DNA of 64,000 nt from contig CM075652.1 of assembly GCA_037953625.1 (NCBI GenBank), positions 17,752,501 to 17,816,500 on the forward strand, given 5' to 3'. The notes below the pieces were generated by a model, which worked only from the letters and a program-made list of their open reading frames with translations, made no database searches and was not told the origin of the DNA. The position numbers and the translations under genes are program-made. This document shows, one piece after another, positions 22,608 to 33,710 of the stretch (its first letter is position 1; every line of letters begins with the position of its first letter). This DNA comes from Crotalaria pallida. Taxonomy: Eukaryota; Streptophyta; Magnoliopsida; Fabales; Fabaceae.

Positions 22608-25185
22608 TAACTTTCTATTCTCAATATAATCATTTCTAAAAGTTGAGTCATTTAATTTTTGTTTCATTCCCGATGTAAATTTACTAAAATAGTCTATTTT
22701 TTTTATGAATTTGAGAAAATTAAATATACTCAACTAACTTTCTTAATAAATAAATGTGAAGTAAGTTATTTTTGCTTAAAAATGAAAGCGAAAGGAGTAA
22801 AGGATTAAATATTTTAGCAGAATAAGCACGCGATAATCGGTTACCAGGTTTTGTTGAACGATTATGCTAGTGAAAATTTTATTAATGATTGTTTTTATTG
22901 AACCGATTTATCAATAGGTGATAACGGGTTATCTTGCTTAAAAACTCAAGAAAAAGAATTAATGTCATTTTTAACCCAATTCATAATCAATTAGAAAATA
23001 AATATAAGTGTTTTTATCATCATTCATTCATATACGGAGTAAAAGGTGATAAAATAGGTAATGGAAAAAGATACATGAAGATTTTGAAAACTTGATTGGA
23101 AAATGAAGGAGAGGGGGGGACCTCGTCTCTTGACCGTGGAAATTATTATGGGTAGATCTAGCTAACCTCGCTCAGGATAGTTTTGCACGAACTATAATAA
23201 TTTTATCAACTTCCTTAACATATTATGACCAGGCAAAGGACGATCCTTGGTATTTCTCATTCGAAGAGAATGAATGTATGTTGACTTTTAGGTCCAAAGC
23301 AATACAAGTTGATAGCAAGACATTTAATCTCGGTTTCTTTTCCTAGTTAGATAATTATGTGATAATTGTTAAAACAAAGTATGATTATTGGATTGAAGGA
23401 GTAGAATACAGAGTGAATATTCATACATTCATTATGCAACGGAATTATGTGATAATCTGATCTAATTGTAAGTATCATGTGTTAAGTTGATATGCTAAGT
23501 GCTAATTGTGATTGTTAAACTTTAAATCATGTCATTTTCTATCTATATACAGAGATGTAGAATGACTCACTCCCAAACCTTATGTGTGTTAGTTACCAAT
23601 GACTTCTCGGAACCTTCTTTGTGTGAAGATGAAACCACTCCTAGCGAGGGAGTGGGAGTTTAAGCATGATCGAGCCATAGTTAAGGGCGACGTCGAGGCT
23701 ACCCTTTGTCACCCTAATCCTTGCTCGAGGATCAAGCCCAGGCATAGAAAGTTCCCATGATGTACACAATGCATGCTCCTTCAACTCCTTCTTGTCTATC
23801 ACCTTCACTGCAACCATTGCAGACCCGTTGAGCTCCACGAGATACATGATGTTGATGTCTCTAAACCGAGGCGGCAGGTGAAGTGAATGATATCACAAAC
23901 ACAAAAAGTTCACCAAGATCTTTTCTCTTAAACTCACTAAATACTCATGATGCACACAAGGAAGAGCTTCACACCATGAATGGAAAGATGCTACAGTTGG
24001 GGGACTTTGAACGAATCTTGTGGATGGTGGGCCAACAAGGTTAGAGGAGGGTGCCTTGAGATTTGGTGGTTGCGTGGTTGAGGATGGTGTCGGGTAGGCA
24101 GATTTTAAGGCGATTATGATGGTGGTTGTGTGTTTGAGGACGGTAATGGTGAAGGCTCTAGAGATTGTTGTTTAGATAATAGTCATTTGATGTTGTCAAG
24201 GAAGATGAACAATGCATTATTTCTCCAGTCTTCTTCCAAAACATGTTGTCTGAATCCTTTTTTTCAATCACAACCATTCTTTGCTTGCCATGTTTTTATT
24301 CATAGGATTTGCCAGATTATATTAGTGTCAACCATTTGCTAGTTCATATTATAAAATGACGCTTAAATAGATTTGGATCTCACAAAAACATAAACTCTAA
24401 GAAAATCAATCACCACGTAAAAAAAAAAAAAGGATTCGCAACAAAAACACTTCAACAATTTACTTATCCACGAGCCATTAAAATCAATCAATGTCTATTC
24501 GACATAGAATAAAAAAAAATATAAAACAATAATTTTAGCAATAATTTAATAAGATGTAGAATTTATTGCTCTCCTATTTTTTTCTCCTTTTCACTTAATT
24601 TTTTTTCTCTCTCACTATTATCCTTTGTTTTTTTATCACTTAAAAAAATATTTTGCATTTGAAAATTGAATTTGAAAAATAACATAAGACCAGTAGAGAA
24701 AATTGCACCATCTACAAGTCTTGCTTCTACTTCACCGTTAAGAACCATCTTGCAACATCTCTAAAAAAAAAAATTGCAACACGGAGAGAACAAGTTTTCA
24801 ACCAATGTTCACTTATTGTTGAACAAGTTATTAAAAAAAGTGACTGCACTTTTGAGAGTTCATGACCTAATGCACGAATGATAAAGTGATTATTGAGTGT
24901 GAGGGACAAAGATAATGAAGGAGGTGAGAGTGAGACAATTTAAGAGAAAGAAAATTAAATTAAAAAGATTCAGAATAAAAATATGACAAAGAGAAAGTTT
25001 AAATAAAAAAAGGAAAGGAGAAAAATTAGGAAAGACAAAATATTTAACATAAACTATATAATCAATGTAAAATTGATGGTTATGATTGAGTGTAACATAA
25101 CTCAAATTACACTGGTTTAAACCAATCTCTCCTCATTTAATAAACAGTAATCCTAATGAGGGGACTTTCAAGCAATTACAAATAA

Positions 25186-25215
25186 CAAGGACGCAAACCC
25201 GTGCAAATGCACGGG
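25186..25215 (-). other. Helitron 3' terminal hairpin
   Basis: CCCGTGCA (25198-25205) and TGCACGGG (25208-25215) form an 8-bp stem with a 2-base loop. Twelve bases separate it from the element edge, which is normal for Helitrons. Confidence 0.7.
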
Positions 25216-25318
25216 CGAAAGACGGAAAGCTACGATTAAATGATATCGTGACGTTTTCAAAATTTAAATTTTCATCTAAATACTTTAATCACCAACACCA
25301 TGCAAAAAAAAATGATGT

Positions 25319-25440
25319 GTATATTATTAATATTATTATTATTACTTTTATTTATTCTTATTTAATATTATTTATTACTTATTATAGATTATTTTTTATT
25401 TATTTTTATTAATGATTAGTATAATATTTATATTGTTATA
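25319..25440. repeat. AT-only simple sequence inside the Helitron 3' region
   Basis: Irregular ATT/TTA runs with no other structure. Confidence 0.6.
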
Positions 25441-25890
25441 TTCAATATATAGTTTTTGGGCCTTTACAATTTTTTTTTGTAAAGTAAACCAACCATTTGT
25501 TTTTTTAAGATGTCCAATATATCAATTGTTGTTTTTTTATAGACTGACCTCAACTCTAGTGTTTGTCAATTTCATTCTCACCGCCCTTTATAGAGCTGAT
25601 CGAGCTCTAGGGTTTGTGTATTTCGCGATCGAGCTTCAGCCTTTTACAAAGTTATACAAAGATTTGTTCAAGGATGTCTGTGTAAGTGCAACTCTTCAAT
25701 TATTTTTGGCTTCTTCTTTCACTTCTTCATCTTATTCCTAATACTGCTTATTTCATTTGTCGATTAAGTTTTCGTTTAATCGATGTTTTGAAAAAAATAT
25801 TTGCATGTTGCATTTGCGATAATTATTCTTTAATAATGTGTATAATGTTGAATAATGTTGAAATCTCTTAATTTTGTTGTAGTTCTGGTG

Positions 25891-26702
25891 ATGCCATTTG
25901 ATATTAGTTCTGAAGAAAAGGTGGAGGAGATTTTTGATCCATATTTGACATGTCTGTGTGCCACAGTTAGAAATTTGGCTCCTATTGGTAGACAAAAGAG
26001 AAAAATTCTTGATCTTACTTCTGAAGGTTCAAGCAAAGTTATCTTTGATTATTTTGCTGATGGTTTTGTTTCAAAATGTGAGGTATGTCATATGATTTTT
26101 CACGATAATGTTATTTTTTGTTCAAGTTAAGTTGATTTAAATATTTAAATGTGAATTGTTTTGGTATTTATATTTATTTTTTAGGAAGAAGAAAATCCAG
26201 ATGATTTTCATGAAGAATTCCCTGGTCAAGGAGAGCATGTCATGCTGTTCTCCACGGCGATTACGTGTGGTCAAGTGAAAAAGAGGCAGACTTTGATATG
26301 TGTTTATTACTATTTACTATTATAATTTACAATTCTAAGTTATTACCTTTATCATTATCATTATAAATATTTTTTATTGCACATAAATTCGTTCATTTGT
26401 TGATTTTGAAATTATATGTCGAAAAGTCTGAGCGAAATTTTCTTCTGCAAAAATGTAGCCTATTCTAGCAAAAGTTCGATATTCATATCTGAAAGTTGGA
26501 CATCCATTTGTGCTGGTTAAGGAGGAAGGCAGTATGGCTAAAAAGTGGTATCTTAAATGAAACTTTGAAAGGAACAATTACTGTTGTTTTGTCAAAGGAT
26601 GGTATGACTTTGCAAAGGAAAGGAAATTGCGTAAAAGAAATAGAGTGACATTTATGAAAGAGATTGATAAAGAAGAATGGGTAGTTGCTATTTCAAAGTA
26701 AG
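25891..26702 (+). pseudogene. B3-domain-like gene remnant inside the Helitron, plus strand
   Basis: A plausible first coding exon (25891-26082: MPFDISSEEKVEEIFDPYL ... FADGFVSKCE) ends at a GTATGT donor and joins in frame an exon at 26185 (EEENPDDFHEEFPGQGEHVM). A further segment (about 26461-26702) reads KVGHPFVLVKEEGSMAKKWY, then a stop, then KGWYDFAKERKLRKRNRVTF. The last phrase resembles the end of a plant B3 DNA-binding domain (GW-x-F...L...D-x-V-x-F). The in-frame TGA after KKWYLK and the loose exon structure indicate a broken gene. It lies antisense to the other Helitron genes. Function is inferred only from the short B3-like stretch. Confidence 0.5.
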
Positions 26703-27328
26703 AAGTTTAGTTTTTAGTTTGCAGTATCTAAATATATATATCACATTCTAAGAAAGAAACCTGAACTTAGTAGTTAGTGTGCTAATCTTGATAGATCTGG
26801 TGTGGCATTTCATTTTGAAATGTAAATATTGGAAATGCGTTCACTTTTAAAACTTGAATCCCTTGAATTATAAATAAGTACTTGACCTCATAGCAAGGTC
26901 ATTTCATAGTATTTAGAATAATAAAGATACTAAGATGAATATCCAATATTAAGTAATTGTTTCATAAAGATAGATTAAAGTGCTTGCTTTTAAACAATGC
27001 AGAAAAAAACCTCAGACTGAAGGTAAAAAAGTTCAGAAATTCAAGTATTAGACATTTTTAGATAGATTATGTCTACTATTTTTGTGAAATTTAAAATACT
27101 TTGAAAAACTAATAACTGAAGCTTCATTTGCAATCTGGTTACTATCTCCACCCAAAATTGAAATTCTCCAATCTGTAAAAGGAAATTTCAACTGAATTAG
27201 AAATCGAATAATGAATTGTTTCATAATATTCCATACTCTTAGAATACAATTGTATTATTGACATACCAAAGTAATCAACACTAATCCATCTTGTTCTTAT
27301 CCATCTTCGTTGAAGAAAACTGGGGAGT
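26703..27328. other. AT-rich spacer inside the Helitron; nothing recognized
   Basis: No open frame of note. It probably holds the decayed 3' flank of the RPA-like gene (minus) and of the B3-like remnant (plus). Confidence 0.5.
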
Positions 27329-28816
27329 CTATAATTGATATATGCCAAGATTCTCCAATTCATTATCATTATCATTGGATAATTTTTTCCTCTTAAAATT
27401 AATGGATTCTGGAGTGTTGTAATTGTTAGGAATGTTTTCAGAGGATGTTGATCTCATCTCCTAAAATTAAAAACATACATATTATAATTTGGTAATGAAT
27501 ATTGGCAAAAATATGGACTTGAACTTAGTATTGTGTTAATAGATTACATTGTATTCCTCATTTACATCAATGAGAAATGCAAATTTTTTATCACAAAGTG
27601 AATATAGGACAGGTGGGAAGCCATTGATGTCACCAATCTGAAATGATTTAGATTACTTTATATACATGTTATATTTTAATATAATAAGCTAATTTCTGAT
27701 AAAGAATGAGTTTAGAAAATAAACTGCTCAAGTTCCTTGATCATTTCTGCAGTGTTCTATTAAAATACTTGAATGCAAGATTGTCAAATATAATAAAGCA
27801 TGTCTCATCTTCTGAATCAGAAACCATAAGTTTAATTTTGTACCTAAATTGCAAATTGTCTTTGTAATGTGAGTATAATTGTTACATAAAATTTGCATTA
27901 TGTAGTATTTAAAATTAATAATTTTTTGTTATAAAGTTTCATACTTGGGAATAATGATGTCAGGTTCTTCCTTGCAAGTTGCAATGGTCAGTAGCACAAG
28001 AGAAATATGTCCCATCTTCTCCAGCTTTTACATGTATATTATAGCATAGTATATTATGGTTATATGAATGTTACTTAAATGAACAAAAATAGTATACATG
28101 TAAGAGTATAAAAATATAACATATTATATTAAGATTGATGAATGTTATTTTTAGTTACTATTTAAAAGAGTATCTTAATCTTCTCTTTCAGTGTTTTTTT
28201 ACACGCTCCAAATGCATTGTAATACCAATTGTAGTCTTCAATTATGTAGCTGATTTTGCCAAATGTGACATACTTTCCTTTCTGAAATTAAAACATTGGC
28301 ATTTCACAGGAAATCAATAATATGCAAACAAATAAATTACTGAAAAATAATTGTAGTTATCTCAGTGCAATTTTTAATTTCGCGAATAGTCTTTCTAATG
28401 CTTGGATCTGTTATGTTAAAGGGATTATTGTTTTCACTGCCTGTGTGGTGTATTGGGATGAACCTTGTGTGAGTAATGGTGTTTGGTAATTCTGAGCTAT
28501 TCCGAAAAATTTGCATAGTTAGTTAATATGCTGAAAAAATAAACTATTGAGTAAGGTTAAGTGGTCTAATTTGTTACATGGATTGATATTCGTTTATCTC
28601 GGGCAAATCTGGATTGCACAATATTCCTTTGCTGTCTAGGAAGTGTTAATAGAAATGTTTCCTACAATTATTGAAGATAAAATTACACTTATTATTATTC
28701 ATGATGCAATAATTATAGCATTAAATATCTTAAATTAGCGTTTCATTATATTAGAAAAATATCATGCCAATCATTTACTTTAGCATATTCCATGACAATA
28801 ATTTTGGGATGTGTCT

Positions 28817-29681
28817 TTTTTTTTTTTTTGATGAAACAAAGGGGCTTAAAGCCCAAAACAAGAAAAGAAAAACAAACTACATTCCCAACTATAGTAAGTA
28901 GCAATCCTATCAGCTAACAGAGCAAGATGTAAAAACGCAGGAGCATCAGTAAACACTTCAACATCTTGACCACCACCATGGCCGAATTTAGCAAGCAAAT
29001 CAGCCAGACCATTTGCTTCCCGATACACATGGTTAAAAACAACATGGCAATCCTTCAGCACCCTTTTTATCATGTTAACCATTGGAGCACAGGGATGAGA
29101 CTCACAACACCCTTCACGCAGGAAACCAACTGCACTCAGGGAGTCAGCCTCAACAATGATGTTCCTAAACCCGTGACCAATAGCCAGGCGAGAACCAACC
29201 AAGATACCCCATAGCTCAGCATGCATAATCGAGCAGGGGCCAAGCTTAGAAGCAAAGCCAAATATAAACTGACCATACTCATCGCGTAATAAGCCACCGC
29301 AGGCTGCCGCACCAGCTTGCCACGAACCATCAGTATTTAACTTAACCCAAGCCTGAGGAGGTGGGAGCCATTGAATACCAATTCCTCTGTCATTATTTAC
29401 CTCCACAGATATCAGGTCCACCTTCTTCAAGGAACTCAAACAACCTCTAATCTTATTTCAGACCATACGAATACGCGCGAATATGCCAATGAGATCATTC
29501 TCGAAGACTTTTTTGTTTCTTCGCATCTATAGGATATCAACAGTGCAGCCAAAAATCATACTCCAGTCCTTCAAAGCGAAACCCTCCAAAGTATTACTCA
29601 GGTTCCAAATAATCCAATTTTCCAAATCCATATTATTAAAAACAGCTCCTAGCCCACTAGTGACAATGCTTCTCCACACGC
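28817..29681 (-). mobile_element. 5'-truncated L1-type LINE: end of ORF2 with RNase H domain
   Basis: Perfect 14-bp target duplications TTTGGGATGTGTCT lie at 28803-28816 and 29682-29695. In minus sense the element ends in a poly(A) run (T-run 28817-28830). The open part 29439-28846 encodes a plant LINE RNase H-like domain (KLNTDGSWQAGAAACGGLLR, EADSLSAVG, YREANGLADLLAKFG). Upstream sequence (29681-29440) continues the ORF2 tail but contains a TAG and a TGA, so the copy is dead. It interrupts the RPA-like gene of the Helitron and is therefore younger than it. Confidence 0.93.
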
Positions 29682-29831
29682 TTTGGGATGTGTCTCATTC
29701 ATGATAAATGAATTCATCTTTTCAGCATGTTGATCAAAAAGGCATACTTTGATAATATTGTTCCTGCCATTGTATATAATTTTTGAGTGAAATAGTTATG
29801 AATAATAATACCACATATATATCATCTAATC

Positions 29832-29861
29832 ATATAATATAATATAATATAATATAATATA
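29832..29861. repeat. (TATAA)n microsatellite
   Basis: About six ATATA-type units inside an intron-like stretch of the RPA-like remnant. Confidence 0.85.
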
Positions 29862-30559
29862 AATGTTAAACATATAAACTTGAATCTGAGATATGGAATA
29901 TCAGTTTTTTGTTCCTTTCCTTCCATCTTTCTAGTAACTATCCAAATGGTTGTGTTCAGTGATCACACCAATGATATCTATACATTTTTTTTAAGGAAAT
30001 GTTATGTAATGAAAACTTTATAACAATAACAACAATTGATAAATTTATTAAATGAATAGCAATAGAATCTCTTCATAAGCCTCAAAGTTAAATCCATAAT
30101 TTGGTATACTTTCTTTGTTTTCTTAAATTTTTGTAGCATAAGTAAATTTCAGTTTCCATGTACCTTTGATTACTCTGAAGATACCTTCATTTTTTTCAAC
30201 AAAAAATAATTTGGACACTTTAATACATTTTCTTCTTTAAGCCAATTTTGAAGCTTAATGAATTTGTTCGCTGAATTGATATAACAATGTACCTTTTGAG
30301 CCTTCAAGTGAAAGATAAAAAAAAATTTAATCATTTACAGAATTTTAATATTTCATCATTAACCAAAAATATAATATTGAAAAAAGACATTTCAATAATA
30401 CAGAAAATTGAGTATTCTTACCTCCTTGTCCAATAATACAACATGGATGCATCTCAACGTATTTCCTGGTTGCATTGTTTTCCATACTCTATTAACCCTT
30501 GCGTCCAATTGTCTTGTTTCTCTTCTTGAAGTCAAATCTTTGATACACAGGTTTACCAT

Positions 30560-31016
30560 GATTTAAGTTCAGCACAAAATAGTGGCTTAAAGAAGAATAA
30601 TTTTTGAAGTATTGAAAGGAAGGAAAAAATCAAATTGAAGATGCTAATAATACGTTGTTGTTTGAGGGACTTGTTTTGTGTAACTCGAATTTCATCTGCA
30701 ATTTGTATTTGAAATAGTTGATGTTCACTATTGTTAATATAGAAAGTTGTACAGATTTTTGTGTTTGTTTTGTGAAATGAAAATTTTCCGACAAAATTTG
30801 GTAACATCAAATAATGTGTAGGGACTTTTTTTCGTTTCCAACAATTTTCTTATTTAATGTGTAGCCACTTACCTTTCGTTTCCAACAACATCTTCACATT
30901 TATTATTGTGTTTTGCAAGTTGAAAAGTTGGGTGGTAAATCATGATTAATGAAGATATGAATAGCCGTTTTCATCTCAAATATTGGGCCTGAAAGTTGAA
31001 GACTCACTTTAATCTC

Positions 31017-31058
<42 letters not shown>

Positions 31059-32054
31059 TTTTCATTTTCATTATTCCTGAACATATGAAGAGGTGTCCTT
31101 AATGTTATCAAAGTCTTTAAAGGATAAAGACTATCTGTCTCTCCCAAATTTTTTTCTTAATATAATAATATAAATATCATCAAATAATAAAAAAATAAAA
31201 TATTAGTAAGATAAGTTTTTGGTATAATTATGGAAGGAAGTTAAAGTTAATTTTTATAGTTTTATTTATTTATGACAATTTTCTGAAGAGTTTTTGAAAA
31301 TTCGTTTTTTTTAAAAGTCGTTTTTATTTTTCAGTAATAATTGCATTCGGAATTTCAAAAGTCGTCATTCTTGTTTTGTTTGATTGAATAGTTTAATTTA
31401 AGTTCAAACCTAACTTTGCAATTCAATCACAAAATTACTTAATCATCTAATCAAAAAACAAAATGCATTGTTTTTTTAGAATAAAAAATAACCAAAAAGA
31501 AATTTGTAAGTATCTATTTGAATTGAATATTTATAAGGCCTAACAATCTTCAGTAATCCATTAATTTATATCTTTTATTTATCCTAAAAAACAAAAATTG
31601 AGTGATAATGATAACAAAAATTTTAACTGATGATACCAAATTTGAGCGTAAGATAGCCAATACTTTGGACTAAAAGCATTCTCAAAATTTGTTTTTTTAC
31701 CTTTCTAAAAATTTAACTTGAAATTAAATATATTAAAATAGAAACTTATATTATATAACTGATCAACCAGAAAAATCTATTTTTTTTCCATCCTAAAAGG
31801 AGATATTTTAGAGTAACAACATTAAGAATTGAACATTAATAACATACACATCTATTAAAAAGAAAACATACTTCATTATAATAATTATAAAAGTTTAGAC
31901 ATCATAGTTCACATAAAAATAAAACAACATAGTTCAAATGAAAATAAAAAACAAAACATAATTTTAAACAACTGAACGACCGAACAAAAAGTAGCATCCA
32001 GTGTACTTAATAATGCACACGGAAATTAAAAGAAATAGCAATAAAAAGTAATGC
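30560..32054. other. AT-rich Helitron spacer; one ATT microsatellite; no gene
   Basis: It holds the presumed 5' flank of the RPA-like gene and an (ATT)n run at about 31016-31056. Nothing else is recognized. Confidence 0.6.
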
Positions 32055-32761
32055 TCAAATGTTTTTGGCTGAAGCGGTGCTTGAGGAACTTTTATCTCCA
32101 CCATGCTTATGTTCATCATCTCCTTGCTGCTCTTCCATGTCATCATCATCTTGCTCAAAGTCATCAATGTTGTCAACTTGTCATTATGTTCCTCAAACTT
32201 ATCTTCTTCAGCATCCTGGTCCCCAATTTCAGAATCCTCTTCTGCATCACCTTCTTCGCCATCTTCCATATCAGTGGCTTCAAAACCTTCTTCATCCTCA
32301 TGCTGCAGTGGAACTGGATCTTCACTTTCATAACAATACAATGGTACATCTGGACGAATCAGACCATCTCAACCATTAATCTGAACTCTGAATCTTTCAC
32401 CACCAACATAGTAGAAGTCAACCTATTGGCCATCAATCAAACCATATTTGTTCTGAATTATTGGCCAGCCATTAACAATGGTTCTTCCTACATAACAAAT
32501 GCCAAGCCTGATGACATCATCTTCAGGGAGATGGCAAGTCCAGAAACCACCACACTCTGATGAATGTTGCTCTATCCAGAAAACATCAATTGGGAACGTA
32601 GTCTTCAAACAAGGAATTATGAAAAATAAGTTTGTCTATTTAAGTAGAAATTAGCAAACTCATTGATATTTAAGTACGAAAATACATACCTTTTTGGAGT
32701 CGTTGATCACAACTTGGTGGTATAGAACTGGGAGGGAGTTGATGTTGGAAGGGTGAGCCAT
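32055..32761 (-). pseudogene. B3-like gene with acidic C-terminal tail inside the Helitron, broken
   Basis: Exon 1 (32761-32690, MAHPSNINSLPVLYHQ...) ends at a GTATGT donor. Exon 2 starts at 32602 in frame (TTFPIDVFWIEQHSSECGGF). Residues FWTCHLPEDDVIRLG, GWPIIQNKYGLIDG and VDFYYVGGERFRVQI have the spacing of a B3 DNA-binding fold (W...GW...L...D...F). A strongly acidic tail (EDEEGFEATDMEDGEEGDAE) follows. Lesions seen: a TAG after GLIDGQ, a TGA after RFRVQING, and a frame change near 32170, after which the other frame continues as an acidic, then Ser/Lys tail to a stop at 32055. It was probably carried by the Helitron. The B3 assignment is by pattern only. Confidence 0.5.
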
Positions 32762-33710
32762 GATTTTGCAGAAAAAAAGTGGAAAATGAATCAATGGAAC
32801 ACAAATGTAATCTGTATAATAAAGGTGAATATTTGATTTAGAAATTAAAAACAAAGATGGAGTATTTAAATCCTGAAACCAAGAATTAGAAGAAGATAAA
32901 ATTTTAGAGAGCAGAGAGAGAACCTTGGTATTATACTTTGAAGTCGTATATCAGTTCTTCTTGCAATTGTAATCACTTATCTGTATCTCGTAATCTATAT
33001 TTATAAGCAAATTGGCATTATTTCGTAAGGAGATGTCTATTCAAGGGATTGTGTCGCTTGGTTGGATAAAGTTAATGATGAAGTGGTGGAAATGGTTCAA
33101 AGTGGCTGAAATGATGAAGCCATTGAAACGGTTCAATGGAACCTTTCGATTTCCGAGAGATGTGAATGACATCACATTCACTGTGACTTATTCTCATAAT
33201 GATTAATGATAAGGATTTTTCAACAATACCAAGATAAAAACAAAAAGTCTGTTATTAAAGGTAATAATAATTCACATAATCTAAACATCAAACACTAATA
33301 GTACATGCATATTAAAACGTGAAACCATTACAAATCTTTATCTCAGATATACATATGGATCTGATATAGAGAAATTAATAATTAAGTCCATCAAGTCCAT
33401 AAAATTTGATAATTACCTATTTGGACATCTTTGATTCATGTTTAATCAAATAAAATAAAATAAAATAAAAAATGCTTATTTGTAAAATAATAATAACAAT
33501 AAAGTAATAATTAATAAAAAATTCAAACATGCTTTTTTTTAATAACATACCATAGTACCTCATTACCTCTTTGTGCATCTGACATTGAACTGGTTGAAAT
33601 TTTTTAGCTGCATTGAAATGTAATGAAAATATTGTATCAGTAACTCAAGAATGATATAAACAAAATGAAACTTTAAGCTTATGAATGGTTAAAATGAAGT
33701 ACTAAAAACC
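32762..33710. other. Helitron spacer between B3-like and helicase remnants
   Basis: AT-rich. An open frame at 33012-33206 (plus) has no recognizable domain. Nothing else is supported. Confidence 0.5.

Larger units (their letters stand above)
20942..25185. other. Intergenic, AT-rich; Helitron-end hairpins and one Stowaway-like MITE; no gene
   Basis: The EF-Ts promoter must lie near 20860-21000. Two Helitron-type 3' ends (20991, 21605) and a Stowaway-like element (22336-22607) are listed separately. An open frame at 23641-23847 (minus) contains YLVELNGSAMVAVKVIDKKE, superficially like a kinase ATP loop, but it has no family context and is not called. 24100-25185 shows nothing beyond AT-rich DNA. 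Confidence 0.6.
27329..30559 (-). pseudogene. RPA1-like (replication protein A large subunit, DUF223 plus C-terminal OB domain) gene of the Helitron, broken
   Basis: Plant Helitrons often carry an RPA-like single-strand-binding protein thought to aid rolling-circle replication. In minus sense exon 1 (30559-30422) reads MVNLCIKDLTSRRETRQLDA, then RVNRVWKTMQPGN, and ends at GTAAGA. Later pieces: HCYINSANKFIKLQNWLKEE, EGIFRVIKGTWKLKFTYATK (about 30300-30120), IPNYGFNFEAYEEI (about 30100), CIDIIGVITEHNH (about 29985). After the LINE: KYVTFGKISYIIEDYNWYYN (about 28300), DGTYFSCATDHCN (about 28010), YKIKLMVSDSEDETCFIIFD (about 27850), INGFPPVLYSLCDKKFAFLI (about 27630). The last pieces match the RPA C-terminal domain. 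A frame change in exon 2, in-frame stops and the LINE show it is dead. Confidence 0.75.

Noticed and set aside
23641..23847. Minus-strand frame with YLVELNGSAMVAVKVIDKKE, like a kinase ATP-binding loop
   Set aside because: No Gly-rich loop consensus, no downstream kinase motifs, and the rest of the frame fits no kinase.
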